59,708 nucleotides of DNA from Bradyrhizobium jicamae. GTDB lineage: Bacteria > Pseudomonadota > Alphaproteobacteria > Rhizobiales > Xanthobacteraceae. A program made the position numbers and the translations under genes. Where the stretch lies: NCBI RefSeq assembly GCF_018130695.1, contig NZ_JAFCJX010000044.1:1-59708 (forward strand), read 5' to 3'. Positions 1 through 8,413 of the stretch are shown piece after piece (the first letter of the stretch is position 1; each line of letters starts with the position of its first letter). The notes under the pieces are model-generated. The model was not told the origin of the DNA. It searched no databases and was given only the letters and a program-made list of their open reading frames with translations.

Positions 1-1
1 G

Positions 2-169
2 GCGCTCGCCAACAAGGTCGCGCGCATCGCCTGGAGGTTGATGGTCAGCGGCGAACGCTACGATGCGGCACGCGCCGGCATCGTCTCCCCGATCGCAAGT
101 CTAGCACCGTGCTCGCCTGGTCAAGGCCGCTGCGCGCCGCCTGCGGCGGTGGCCGTAGGCCAGCCTTGA
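2..169 (+). pseudogene. IS110-family transposase, C-terminal end (partial at window edge)
   Basis: The frame is open from the window edge to a TGA at 167-169. It begins ALANKVARIAWRLMVSGERY, which resembles the conserved C-terminal tail of IS110/IS1111-type DEDD transposases (ALANK.AR..W). The rest lies outside the window, so it cannot be told whether the element is intact. The last ~25 residues are Pro/Ala/Gly-rich and run into a palindrome, so the natural stop may have been lost. No other transposase is visible in the window. Confidence 0.6.
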
Positions 170-174
170 CCAGG
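116..174. repeat. Inverted repeat at the transposase 3' end
   Basis: CCTGGTCAAGGC at 116-127 is perfectly complementary to GCCTTGACCAGG at 163-174, and further GC-rich complementarity lies inside. It overlaps the transposase stop codon. It may be a terminator, or a subterminal repeat of the IS110/IS1111 element or of its insertion target. Confidence 0.6.
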
Positions 175-617
175 CTGCGCGCGGCGCTCAAACGAGTCTG
201 CCATCGGTGAAACGAAACCTCCGGGCCCCGCCCAAAAACACAAGGTGATGACATGAGCTTGCACCCAACCCGCAGACCCAGAACTTCGGCGTAAGGAACG
301 ACCTCGCGCCGCAGGCCGAAGCTTGCTCGAGAACGGAAGATGGACCTGATCGATCGATCACAGTCACGAGACAAAACTCCGCAGGACCCAACGGCGAAAA
401 ACGCCGCGAGTATGTTTGGAGCTCGCACCTGTGAACCCCATCTTGGCAGCGGTCACGTGCGACCGCATCAACAGACCGGACATATGACCGCAATCGCTTC
501 GATCAGAAACAACCTTCCGCCTCTTGCCAGCAGGGGGCCGTCCACAAATGGGTCCTGGCCTTCGCCAGGACGACAGCGGAGGGTTACCCAGCAGCGAGAG
601 TCGACGCCGCAGTTCGG
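170..617. other. Gene-free flank of the IS remnant
   Basis: No credible gene is seen in these 448 bases; short open frames lack a ribosome-binding site and coding bias. The segment is less GC-rich than its surroundings and probably contains the non-coding right end of the IS110-like element. A small hairpin (TCCTGGC, loop CTTC, GCCAGGA) lies at 553-570, downstream of the chemotaxis gene on the minus strand. It may be a weak terminator, though no T-run follows. Confidence 0.4.
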
Positions 618-2669
618 CTACGCCGCGCGGATATTCGCCATGAAGCGGTCGAGCTCTTCGCGCAGCCGCGCGCTTTCGGTCGACAGCGAGCGCGCCGAGT
701 TCAGCACCTCTTCCGAGGCTGCGCCGGTCTCGGTGGCGCCGCGGTTGACTTCGGTGACGCTGGTCGCCGCCTCCTGCGTACCGACGGCGACGTTCTGCAC
801 ACTGCGGGCGATCTCCTGCGTCGCCGAGCTCTGCTGCTCGACGGATGCCGCGATATTGGATGCAATCGAGGAGATCTGGCCGATGGTGCCGCCGATCTCC
901 TTGATCGCCGCGACCGACTCCTGCGTCGCCGCCTGCATGCCCGAAATGTGATTGGATATCTCGTCGGTCGCCTTCGCGGTCTGGCTGGCCAGCGACTTCA
1001 CCTCCTGCGCCACCACGGCAAAGCCGCGGCCGGCGTCGCCGGCGCGGGCGGCTTCGATGGTGGCGTTCAGCGCCAGCAGATTGGTCTGCTCGGCGATCGC
1101 GGTGATCAGCTTGACGACGTCACCGATCTCCTGCGCCGCGCGCGAGAGTTTGCCGATGCGCGCATCGGTCTGCTCGGCCTGGCGCACGGCGGCGTCCGCG
1201 ATCTGGCTGGACTCCTTGACGCGGCGGCCGATCTCGTCGACGGAGGCGGACAGCTCCTCGGTGGCGGAGGCGACCGACTGCATGTTGCTGGAGGCCTCCT
1301 CGGAGGCGCCGGCGACCTGGCTGGAGAGGTTTTGCGTGGTCTCGGCGGTGCGCGTCAGCGTGCCGGCCGAGGTCTCGAGCTGCACGGCGGAAGCCGAGAC
1401 ATTGGACACGATCGAGCCGACGGCGGCTTCGAATTCATCGGCGAAGCGAATGAGTTCGGCGCGACGCGCGGCGGCGGCGGTCTTGTTCTGCGCCTCCTGG
1501 GTCATCGCATCGCGCTCGGCCTTGGCCACCGCCTGGAGCTTGAACTCTTCGACCGCACCGGCCATCTCGCCGAGCTCGTCGCGGCGGCCGAGGCCCGGCA
1601 GCACGACGTCGAAATTGCCGGCAGCAAGCTCGCGCATCGCCGCGCACATCCTGGCGATCGGTTTGGCAATGCCGCGGCCGAGCAGGAAAGCCCAGACCAG
1701 GCCGAGCACGAGGCCGCCGATGGCGAGGATCAGGATCAGACGCTCGGTCTCGGCGATGATGGTGTTGGATTCCTCCTCGAGCCGCGTCTGGTCGGCGACG
1801 AGGCCGGCCTTCATCGCAGCGGCGCCCTTCATGATCGCCTCGGCGGAATCGCCCATGTCGTCGATCAGCTCGACGATCTCCTTCTTGTTCGCGACCAGCT
1901 TGGCGAGCGACTCGCGGTAGGTCTTGAGCAGCACGGTGATCTCGTTGACGACGGGCGCGATCTTGTCGTTGGCGGTCGGCACCCCCTTGATAGCGTTGTC
2001 GAGGAAGCTGAGGCGGCTGGTCGCGCTGGTTGCAGCGGCAGCCTCGCCGCTGACCACGAAATTGTTGACCAGCACCTTGATCGACTGGAACTGGGTGGTG
2101 ATGGTCTTGGTCTGGAACTGGACCGCCTGCAGTTCGGCATCGGAGGCAACGCCGGCGAGGTCGTCGAACTTGTATTCCAGCGACATCTCGCTACGGGTCA
2201 GCGCGTTCTTGGTGAGGTACTCGCTCTCCTCCTTCACCTTCAGGATCGAGGCGAAGATCTTGGTGAAGGCACTGAACTCGCGCGCCAGCTTCGTGAGCTG
2301 GTCGAGGCTCGCCGGATTGGTGGTGCCGCGCATCGCCTGGTCGATGGCGTCCTTCAGCTTGTCCTGGGCGGCAAGCGCGGCCTTGCTGTCCTCTTCCTTG
2401 TTGGTGACGATGAAGTAGCGCGCCAACGAGCGGTAGGAGATCAGCTCACGGTCGATGTTGCGGGCAAGATCGGCCTCGGCGACGCTCTTGCGGAAGGCGC
2501 CGACGCCGTCGGAGACCCGCTCGAAGCCGATATAGGCAAAGCCCATGCTGGCGGCGGAGATCGCCAGGGTGACGGCGAAGCCCAGCATGATCTTGGCGCG
2601 GAACCGGAGGGTCGGGAACTTGATCGACAGCGACCGCTTGAGCCCAGGCATCCCCACCCCCGTCTTCAT
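618..2669 (-). CDS. Methyl-accepting chemotaxis protein
   Basis: Inner-membrane chemoreceptor of about 683 residues. A short cytoplasmic N-terminus is followed by a membrane helix (about 25-45) and a long, mainly helical periplasmic domain (about 46-310) resembling the helical bimodular type. A second membrane helix (about 312-335), a HAMP linker and the MCP signalling domain (about 410-680) follow. The hairpin tip QTNLLALNATIEAARAG is intact. There is no C-terminal CheR-binding pentapeptide (it ends FMANIRAA). The ligand is not predictable. Starts at 2681, 2669 and 2651 are possible; 2651 has a G-rich stretch just upstream. The gene is unlinked to the che operon at the other end of the window. 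Confidence 0.93.
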   Translation of the reverse strand: MKTGVGMPGLKRSLSIKFPTLRFRAKIMLGFAVTLAISAASMGFAYIGFERVSDGVGAFRKSVAEADLARNIDRELISYRSLARYFIVTNKEEDSKAALAAQDKLKDAIDQAMRGTTNPASLDQLTKLAREFSAFTKIFASILKVKEESEYLTKNALTRSEMSLEYKFDDLAGVASDAELQAVQFQTKTITTQFQSIKVLVNNFVVSGEAAAATSATSRLSFLDNAIKGVPTANDKIAPVVNEITVLLKTYRESLAKLVANKKEIVELIDDMGDSAEAIMKGAAAMKAGLVADQTRLEEESNTIIAETERLILILAIGGLVLGLVWAFLLGRGIAKPIARMCAAMRELAAGNFDVVLPGLGRRDELGEMAGAVEEFKLQAVAKAERDAMTQEAQNKTAAAARRAELIRFADEFEAAVGSIVSNVSASAVQLETSAGTLTRTAETTQNLSSQVAGASEEASSNMQSVASATEELSASVDEIGRRVKESSQIADAAVRQAEQTDARIGKLSRAAQEIGDVVKLITAIAEQTNLLALNATIEAARAGDAGRGFAVVAQEVKSLASQTAKATDEISNHISGMQAATQESVAAIKEIGGTIGQISSIASNIAASVEQQSSATQEIARSVQNVAVGTQEAATSVTEVNRGATETGAASEEVLNSARSLSTESARLREELDRFMANIRAA

Positions 2670-3101
2670 TCTGAAAACCACAGGGAATCCGGCAGCAACC
2701 CGCCCCAGACCCCGGTGGGCAAAACTAGGGCAGAATCCATAAGGGCCGGTAAATGGGCACCCGGCTTTGCTACGACCTTGGTCGGCATTGCCTCAGGCAG
2801 GGCGGCGATTGACGGCCTCGGCCGTCCCGATACCTTAGAACCAATCAAGCCTGTCCCTGCCCGGGCCAGGACACCACATCGGGAGACGTCCCATGCCATC
2901 GCGTCGGATAGCGCCGTCGGCGCTTACGACGAGCCTGTGTCCCGGCCGTTGCGCCGGATCAATGACGTCTCCCGCTTCACCATGCCGAAATCCCGTCAGC
3001 CTCATGACACCAAAGCTTCGTCCCGGCTGACGGACATGATGGGTCGCGTGGGATGGGCCACCCGCGCCAAGAACAAAACGACTTGGTCAGGGAGATCGCC
3101 T
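2670..3101. other. Divergent intergenic region between the chemoreceptor and nosP-like gene
   Basis: This 432-base stretch separates the minus-strand chemoreceptor from the plus-strand FIST gene and should hold both promoters, although no clear -35/-10 pair was recognised. One small open frame, 2893-3030 (ATG, 45 codons, TGA), has a GGGAGA ribosome-binding site at 2881-2886. It could be a leader peptide, but its Pro/Ser/Arg/Cys-rich composition gives no support. The FIST reading frame is also open through much of this region, but no good start precedes 3102. Confidence 0.35.
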
Positions 3102-4274
3102 TTGGCGGACAAGCAAGGCAGCGCTGACGACAGCATTGTCGTGGCGCAGGCAAAGACCGCGGAGCCGCGTGAGGCCGCGGACGAGATCGCGCGGCAGCTG
3201 GCACCGGCCAGGCTCGCGATGGCCATCGTGTTCGTCTCGCCATTCTACGATCCGGAAGTCTTCATCGCGGAATTGTCGGCCCGGATGCCCGACCTCCCGA
3301 TCTTCGGCTGCACCACGGCGGGCGAATTGTCGCCGGGCGGCTGGGACGAGGACAGCGTGGTGGCGATGGGCTTCACGGCGGCCGACTTCGTGATCGCCGC
3401 CCGGCCGTTGTTCGATCTCTCGACCTTCCGGGTCGATCGCGGCCGCGCCATCTGCACCGAGCTGCATCAGGAATTCAGGGACCGTACCGAACATTGGGAG
3501 CCGGGCCAGGACGCCTTCGGGCTCTTGTTCATCGACGGCATGTGCCAGCGCGAAGAAACCATCATATCGGCGATCTACACCGCACTGGAGGATATCCCGA
3601 TCGTCGGAGGCTCCGCCGGCGATGGCTTGCGCTTCGAAAAATCCTGGGTGTTCCACGGCGGCAAGGCCCATACCGATGCCGCCGTGCTGATCCTGATCAA
3701 GACGCGGCTGCCGTTCCGCCTGTTCAAATGCGACCATTTCGAGCCGACCGAGACCAAGATGGTGGTGACGGAAGCCGACATCGAGCATCGCATCGTCAAG
3801 GAGCTCAACGCCGAGCCGGCCGCGCTGGAATATTCCCGCGCCGTCGGCCTCAGCGACACCAAGCTCGAACTGTTCTCCTTTGCCGCCCATCCGGTGCTGG
3901 TGAGAGTCGGTGGCTCCTACTACGCGCGCTCGATCCAGCGCACCAATCCGGACGGCTCGCTGCAATTCTTCTGCGCCATCGACGAAGGTATGGTGCTGAC
4001 GGTGGCGCGGGAGCGCGACCCGATCGATGCGACCAGCCGGGCGCTCAAGGACATGACCGACGAGCTCGGCGAGGTCTCGCTGTTCATCGGCTTCGAATGC
4101 CTGCTGCGCCGGCTCGATGTCGAGCAGCATCAGCTCACGCGCGAGATGTCGGAACTGTATCGCCGCAACCGGGTGATCGGCTTCCAGACCTATGGCGAGC
4201 AATATCGCTCGATGCATGTCAACCAGACGCTGACCGGCGTCGCCATCGGCAAGCGTGCGGTGGCTCCGCAATGA
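3102..4274 (+). CDS. nosP: FIST-domain sensor protein, NosP-like
   Basis: Cytoplasmic protein of 390 residues with an N-terminal FIST domain (about 30-230) and a C-terminal FIST_C domain (about 230-370). FIST proteins are small-ligand sensors. In Pseudomonas and other bacteria, NosP is a haem-containing nitric-oxide sensor encoded with the kinase NahK, whose autophosphorylation it controls. The same arrangement is seen here: the stop overlaps the start of the next kinase gene (ATGA at 4271-4274). The start chosen is TTG at 3102, preceded by AGGGAG at 3089-3094; it gives LADKQGS and a length normal for the family. Upstream ATGs in frame (2983, 3037) would add a low-complexity extension. Haem binding is inferred from the family and linkage only. 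Confidence 0.82.
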   Translation: MADKQGSADDSIVVAQAKTAEPREAADEIARQLAPARLAMAIVFVSPFYDPEVFIAELSARMPDLPIFGCTTAGELSPGGWDEDSVVAMGFTAADFVIAARPLFDLSTFRVDRGRAICTELHQEFRDRTEHWEPGQDAFGLLFIDGMCQREETIISAIYTALEDIPIVGGSAGDGLRFEKSWVFHGGKAHTDAAVLILIKTRLPFRLFKCDHFEPTETKMVVTEADIEHRIVKELNAEPAALEYSRAVGLSDTKLELFSFAAHPVLVRVGGSYYARSIQRTNPDGSLQFFCAIDEGMVLTVARERDPIDATSRALKDMTDELGEVSLFIGFECLLRRLDVEQHQLTREMSELYRRNRVIGFQTYGEQYRSMHVNQTLTGVAIGKRAVAPQ

Positions 4275-5659
4275 CCCAGGCCAGGATGACCGACAGCAAG
4301 ACCAGCCGCATTGCCGAGCTCGAGCGCGAGGCCGCCAAGCTGCGCAAGATCAACGCGGCCCTGATGTCGCGCGTCGAGCGGTCGACCGACCAGCAGCTCA
4401 ATGCCTTCTCGCTGTTCGAAACCGCGATCGCGCTGGACCAGCAGGTCCGCGAGCGCACCCAGCAGCTCAAGCAGGTGCTGCAATCGCTGGAGAAGACCAA
4501 CGGCCGCCTGCTGCAGGCCAAGACGCAGGCCGAGGCCGCCAGCTCGCTGAAATCCTCGGTGCTGGTCTCGGTGACGCACGATCTGCTGCAACCCTTGAAC
4601 GCCGCGCGGCTGACGCTGTCGGCACTGGCCGACATGGTGACCGAACCCAAGGGCGTGGCGCTGACCGACCAGATCGACCGCTCGCTGGCGACGCTGGAAG
4701 ATCTGCTGCGCACGCTGCTCGACATCTCCAAGCTCGATGCCGGCGTGCTGAAGCCGGAGTTCGGGCCGGTCGCGATCGCCTCGCTGTTCGAGCCGCTGGA
4801 GCAGGAGTTTAGCCCCGTCGCCGCCAAGCGTAATCTGTCGCTGAAGATCATGCCGTCGTCGGCGACCGTGTCATCGGACCCGCTGCTGCTGCGGCGGATC
4901 CTGCAGAACCTGCTGGCGAACGCGCTGCGCTACACCCAGCGCGGCAGCGTGCTGATGGGCTGCCGGATGCGCGGCGGCAATCTCTGCATCGAGGTACACG
5001 ACACCGGCCCCGGCATTCCCGAGGGACAACGCGAGGCGATCTTCGTCGAATTCCAGCGCGGAGAGACCAGCGTCGGCGACAAGGCCGGCATTGGCCTGGG
5101 GCTCTCGATCGTGCGGCGCTTCGCCGACGTGCTCGGCCACGACATCCGCCTGACCTCGCGCCCCGGCAAGGGCTCGGTATTCTCGGTCACGGTACCCATG
5201 ACATCAGATCCGGCCATCGTTCCCGTGCGCGAGCAGGCGATCGTCGACAACAGCTATGGCGGCATGGAGGGCGCCAAGATCCTGCTGATCGAGAACGACC
5301 TCTCCAGCGCCGAGGGCCTCGCGAGCCTGCTGGAGAAATGGGGCTGCGACGTCGCGGTGACGATCTCCAAGACCGAGGCGCTGGAGCGCATCCGCGCGCT
5401 CGACGGCATTCCGGATGCGATCATCGCCGACCTGCATCTCGACAATGGCGAGACCGGGATCGAGGCGGTCGATGTGATCTGCCAGGAGATCAAGACCGAT
5501 GTGCCGGCGATCATCGTCACCGCCGACTATTCGGCGAAGGCGGCGTCCGACGTCTCGTCGTTCGGGCATGAGCTTTTGAAGAAGCCGATCAAGCCGGCCG
5601 AGATGCGCTCGCTGCTGTCGTTCCTGCTCGCCTCCGAGCAGCCATCGAGCCGTCTATGA
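4271..5659 (+). CDS. nahK: NahK/ErcS'-type hybrid sensor histidine kinase
   Basis: Soluble hybrid kinase of 462 residues with no membrane helix. An N-terminal coiled coil (about 10-95) leads to a HisKA domain with the phospho-acceptor His103 in VTHDLLQPLN, then a HATPase_c domain (N box around Asn217, DTGPGIPEG, GIGLGLSIV) and a C-terminal receiver with Asp387 in IIADLHLDNGETG. This architecture and H-box match the NahK/ErcS' family; NahK works with NosP, and ErcS' belongs to the ethanol-oxidation regulon in Pseudomonas aeruginosa. The family's usual N-terminal PAS domain is not obvious. It overlaps nosP by four bases, so the two are probably translationally coupled. Its 3' end overlaps the convergent regulator by 6 bases. 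Confidence 0.85.
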   Translation: MTQARMTDSKTSRIAELEREAAKLRKINAALMSRVERSTDQQLNAFSLFETAIALDQQVRERTQQLKQVLQSLEKTNGRLLQAKTQAEAASSLKSSVLVSVTHDLLQPLNAARLTLSALADMVTEPKGVALTDQIDRSLATLEDLLRTLLDISKLDAGVLKPEFGPVAIASLFEPLEQEFSPVAAKRNLSLKIMPSSATVSSDPLLLRRILQNLLANALRYTQRGSVLMGCRMRGGNLCIEVHDTGPGIPEGQREAIFVEFQRGETSVGDKAGIGLGLSIVRRFADVLGHDIRLTSRPGKGSVFSVTVPMTSDPAIVPVREQAIVDNSYGGMEGAKILLIENDLSSAEGLASLLEKWGCDVAVTISKTEALERIRALDGIPDAIIADLHLDNGETGIEAVDVICQEIKTDVPAIIVTADYSAKAASDVSSFGHELLKKPIKPAEMRSLLSFLLASEQPSSRL

Positions 5660-6430
5660 GTCATCGCTTGGCGGCGAGACCGGCGGGTGATCGGCCTTGC
5701 CGAAATCGAGCTTCGACAGCGCGATGATCGCCTCGGTGCGGCTGCGCACGCCGAGCTTCCGCAGGATCTCCGAGACATGCACCTTCACGGTCGTCACTGA
5801 GATGTCGAGCTCATAGGCGATGTGCTTGTTCTGCAGACCGCGGCAGATCATGTCGAGCACCCGCAGCTGCTGCGCCGTCATGGCGCCGAGCGGCTTCAAC
5901 AGCTCGCGCGTCTCGGCCTGCCCCTTCGCCGCAGCATCGGCTAAGCGCTTCGGCAGGAACACCGCGCCATCGAGGATGCCACGCAACAGCCGCGCCAGCT
6001 CGGTCTTCGGCGTCGATTTCGGGATATAGCCGGAAATCCCCAGCGCGATCGCGCCGCCGATGATGCGGGAATCATCATGCGCGGAGACGATGACCAGCGG
6101 ACTGCGCGGCGCCGCGGCGCGGACACGGTAGGCGCCGAGCAGGCCGGTGGTGCCGGGCATCGACAGATCGAGCATGATCAGATCGATCCCGTCGCATGCG
6201 GCCAGGATATCCAGCGCGCCGTCGATCGAGGTCGCCTGCAACACCTCGGCATGGGGAAACTCGCTGCCGATCACGCCGATCAGCGCGGCGCGAAACAGCG
6301 GATGATCCTCGACAATGAGCAGCCGAGGCGTGTTCGCCTCGCTGATCGGCCCCTCACCCACCACTGGCGTCGTCGTGGTCAAAGTCGCGCCGTCCTCTCC
6401 CGGATCGTTCAAGACAGCCATCGCAGCCAT
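5654..6430 (-). CDS. LuxR-type (NarL family) response regulator
   Basis: 258 residues: a ~34-residue N-terminal tail, a receiver domain (about 35-150; acidic pair Glu41/Asp42, phosphorylation site Asp88 in LIMLDLSMPG, Lys in YIPKST) and a LuxR helix-turn-helix (about 185-245, ending in SVTTVKVHVSEILRKLG). It resembles AgmR/ErbR-type activators of quinoprotein alcohol dehydrogenases. It lies tail-to-tail with nahK with a 6-base overlap and is preceded on the same strand by a second regulator at 6492-7175. It is a plausible phosphorylation partner of NahK and may control the quinoprotein operon at 7212-10126. The partnership is inferred from position, not shown by sequence. Confidence 0.88.
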   Translation of the reverse strand: MAAMAVLNDPGEDGATLTTTTPVVGEGPISEANTPRLLIVEDHPLFRAALIGVIGSEFPHAEVLQATSIDGALDILAACDGIDLIMLDLSMPGTTGLLGAYRVRAAAPRSPLVIVSAHDDSRIIGGAIALGISGYIPKSTPKTELARLLRGILDGAVFLPKRLADAAAKGQAETRELLKPLGAMTAQQLRVLDMICRGLQNKHIAYELDISVTTVKVHVSEILRKLGVRSRTEAIIALSKLDFGKADHPPVSPPSDDS

Positions 6431-6491
6431 GACGTTATCTCAAAGGTGGAGGACAGCCTATAGGTCGATCGACGACGTGCAGCGCAGCAAA

Positions 6492-7175
6492 CTAATGCGG
6501 CTTCTCGGACTTCGACGCGGGGCCGGCGTCCTGGAGCAATGGTAGCGGAAGCTTTCGGAGCTCGATGATCGCCTTGTTGCGGCTGAACAGTTTCAGCTTG
6601 CGCAGGATCTCGGTGACGTGCGCCTTCACCGTCGACTCCGCGAGCTTCAGCTCGGCGGCGATCTCGCGGTTCTGCAGGCCGCGGGTGATCAGATGCAGCA
6701 CGCGGATCTGCTGCGGCGTCAGCTTCTCGATCCGTTCCCGCAAGGTCCGCGCCGTCTCGGTCTGCGCCAGCGCGCCCGACGGCACGAAGTCGCGCGGCGC
6801 CGAGACCGATCCGCTCAGCACCCGCGCGATCGCCTCCGACAGCTCGCCGACCGAGGTCGATTTCGGCAAATAGCCGACCGCGCCCATCTCCAGCGCCTCG
6901 CGGACCGTATGCTTGTCCTCCTCGCTGGAGACGATCGCAATCGGCAGGCGGGGATAGCGATCCCGGATCTTCTGGAAGCCGGAGAAGCCGACCACGTCGG
7001 GCAGCAGCAAATCGAGCAGCGCCAGGTCGATGTTCGGCTCGCTGGCGAGGATGCCGAGCGCGCCCTTGATCGAGGTCGCCTCGTAGATCCGGGCGTCCGG
7101 ATGCGAGATGCGGATGGCGTTGCCGAGCGCCTCGCCGAACAAGGGGTGATCGTCGATGATCAGGAACCCCATCAT
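6492..7175 (-). CDS. LuxR-type response regulator, paralogue of its neighbour
   Basis: 227 residues with a receiver domain (acidic Asp8/Asp9, phosphorylation site Asp55 in LALLDLLLPD, Lys in YLPKST) and a LuxR helix-turn-helix ending in ESTVKAHVTEILRKLKLFSR. It is clearly related to the regulator at 5654-6430 (shared EATSI/QATSI.GAL and RGLQN segments), so the pair probably arose by duplication. It has no N-terminal tail. The start ATGATG at 7175/7172 cannot be resolved further. It ends 61 bases before the next regulator and begins 36 bases after the cytochrome fusion gene, so it may be cotranscribed with the quinoprotein genes. Confidence 0.88.
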   Translation of the reverse strand: MMGFLIIDDHPLFGEALGNAIRISHPDARIYEATSIKGALGILASEPNIDLALLDLLLPDVVGFSGFQKIRDRYPRLPIAIVSSEEDKHTVREALEMGAVGYLPKSTSVGELSEAIARVLSGSVSAPRDFVPSGALAQTETARTLRERIEKLTPQQIRVLHLITRGLQNREIAAELKLAESTVKAHVTEILRKLKLFSRNKAIIELRKLPLPLLQDAGPASKSEKPH

Positions 7176-7211
7176 GAGGACCCTCGCATGGATGTTACAG
7201 ACGCCTGGCCT

Positions 7212-8387
7212 CTAATCTGACGCGCCCTGCACGGTCAGCAGATAGGAATACACGTTCTTGAGCTCGTCGTCGCTATAGACATCCTTCCACGCCGGCATGC
7301 CCTTGGCCGGACGGCCGTCATGCACGGTCTTCCAGTAGGTCGACTCCATGTCGTCGGCATAGCGCTTCTTGAGCAGCCGGAGGTCGATCTTCCGCTCCGC
7401 CTGCACCGCGTCCGGGCCGTGGCAATGCGCGCAGGTGCCGTTGAACAACTCACGCCCGGCCTTGACATCGCCGCCGCCCGCGGCCGCGGTCTGGACCGGC
7501 TTGTCGGAGGTGACCTGCCCGACGGTGACGGGCTCCTTCGCCTGGGCTGCCTGATTGGCCTGGCCGAACTTGATGGCAGCGCCGTTCGGCACGCCGTATT
7601 TGGCGAACAGGGCGGAGATATCCGACTGGAGCGACGGCAGCACGCCGTCGACCTCGTCACGCAGCGCGCCTGAGGCTTTGGCGAAACCGATCGCGGTCTC
7701 CCAGAGCAGGCCGGCGCCTTCGGTCGGCACCAGCTGGTATTTGTCATTGTAGGCCGTCTTGTTGAGCCAGCCGGCAACCGGGGCCCAGATGAAGGCGACG
7801 TCGACCTTGCCCTGCTCCAGCGCGGTCATGCCCTCGTCCGGGCTCAGCACCGTGACCTTCCGGATCTCGTCGCGCAGCGCCAGCAGGTTTTGCGGGGTCG
7901 ACTGATACTGCACCGCGACGCGCAATCCCCTGAGATCGTCGATCCCGGTGAGCTTGCGGTCCTTCGCACCGATCAATGCATAGCCTTCATGGGCGATCGG
8001 CTTCGAGAAGATCACCGCAGGGCCCATGAAGTCGTCGACCAGCGGCAGGCCGACCATGGCGTCGCACTGCTTGCTCAGCAGCGTCTCGCGCACGGTCCGC
8101 TTGCCGAAGTAGGATTTGTACCAGGTCGTGCTTACCGGGCGGCCGAGCTTTTGCGCCACCGCCTGGCCGATCTCGAGATAGAGCCCGGGCTTGCCCGGAT
8201 CGTCGCTCGAGAACGGCAGATTGGTCGGATCGGCGCAGAGCCGCAGCGGCTTGATCTCGTCGGCGCCGGCCGAGACGACCGGCGCCGCAAGCATGGTGGA
8301 AAGCAGCAGGGCTCGGATCGCCTTGCCGAGAAGGGCGTGACGCGAACAGTTGCGCACTTCATTTCGGGTCATGCGGAACACGAGCAC
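7212..8387 (-). CDS. Fusion of a quinoprotein-associated periplasmic binding domain (XoxJ-like) and cytochrome c (XoxG-like)
   Basis: 391 residues. An N-terminal signal peptide (hydrophobic core about 24-40, cleavage near AGA-DE) is followed by a type 2 periplasmic-binding fold (about 45-280; LRLCADPTNLPFSS is typical of the family found beside PQQ dehydrogenases). A linker of about 25 residues leads to a single-haem cytochrome c domain (about 308-388) with CAHCH at Cys319/Cys322/His323 and axial Met364 in KGMPAW. Family knowledge: separate XoxJ and XoxG proteins assist or accept electrons from PQQ methanol/ethanol dehydrogenases. Here both sit in one chain, directly downstream of the dehydrogenase gene (26-base gap), so it is probably that enzyme's electron acceptor. 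Starts at 8387 or 8372 are possible. Confidence 0.9.
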   Translation of the reverse strand: MLVFRMTRNEVRNCSRHALLGKAIRALLLSTMLAAPVVSAGADEIKPLRLCADPTNLPFSSDDPGKPGLYLEIGQAVAQKLGRPVSTTWYKSYFGKRTVRETLLSKQCDAMVGLPLVDDFMGPAVIFSKPIAHEGYALIGAKDRKLTGIDDLRGLRVAVQYQSTPQNLLALRDEIRKVTVLSPDEGMTALEQGKVDVAFIWAPVAGWLNKTAYNDKYQLVPTEGAGLLWETAIGFAKASGALRDEVDGVLPSLQSDISALFAKYGVPNGAAIKFGQANQAAQAKEPVTVGQVTSDKPVQTAAAGGGDVKAGRELFNGTCAHCHGPDAVQAERKIDLRLLKKRYADDMESTYWKTVHDGRPAKGMPAWKDVYSDDELKNVYSYLLTVQGASD

Positions 8388-8413
8388 GGCTACCTCCGTT
8401 TTGCGATGAACGT

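Noticed and set aside
948..3101. Long plus-strand open frame continuing into the FIST gene
   Set aside because: It lies opposite the chemoreceptor gene and reads as Gly/Leu/Arg/Asp-rich shadow sequence; only the part from 3102 is FIST-like.
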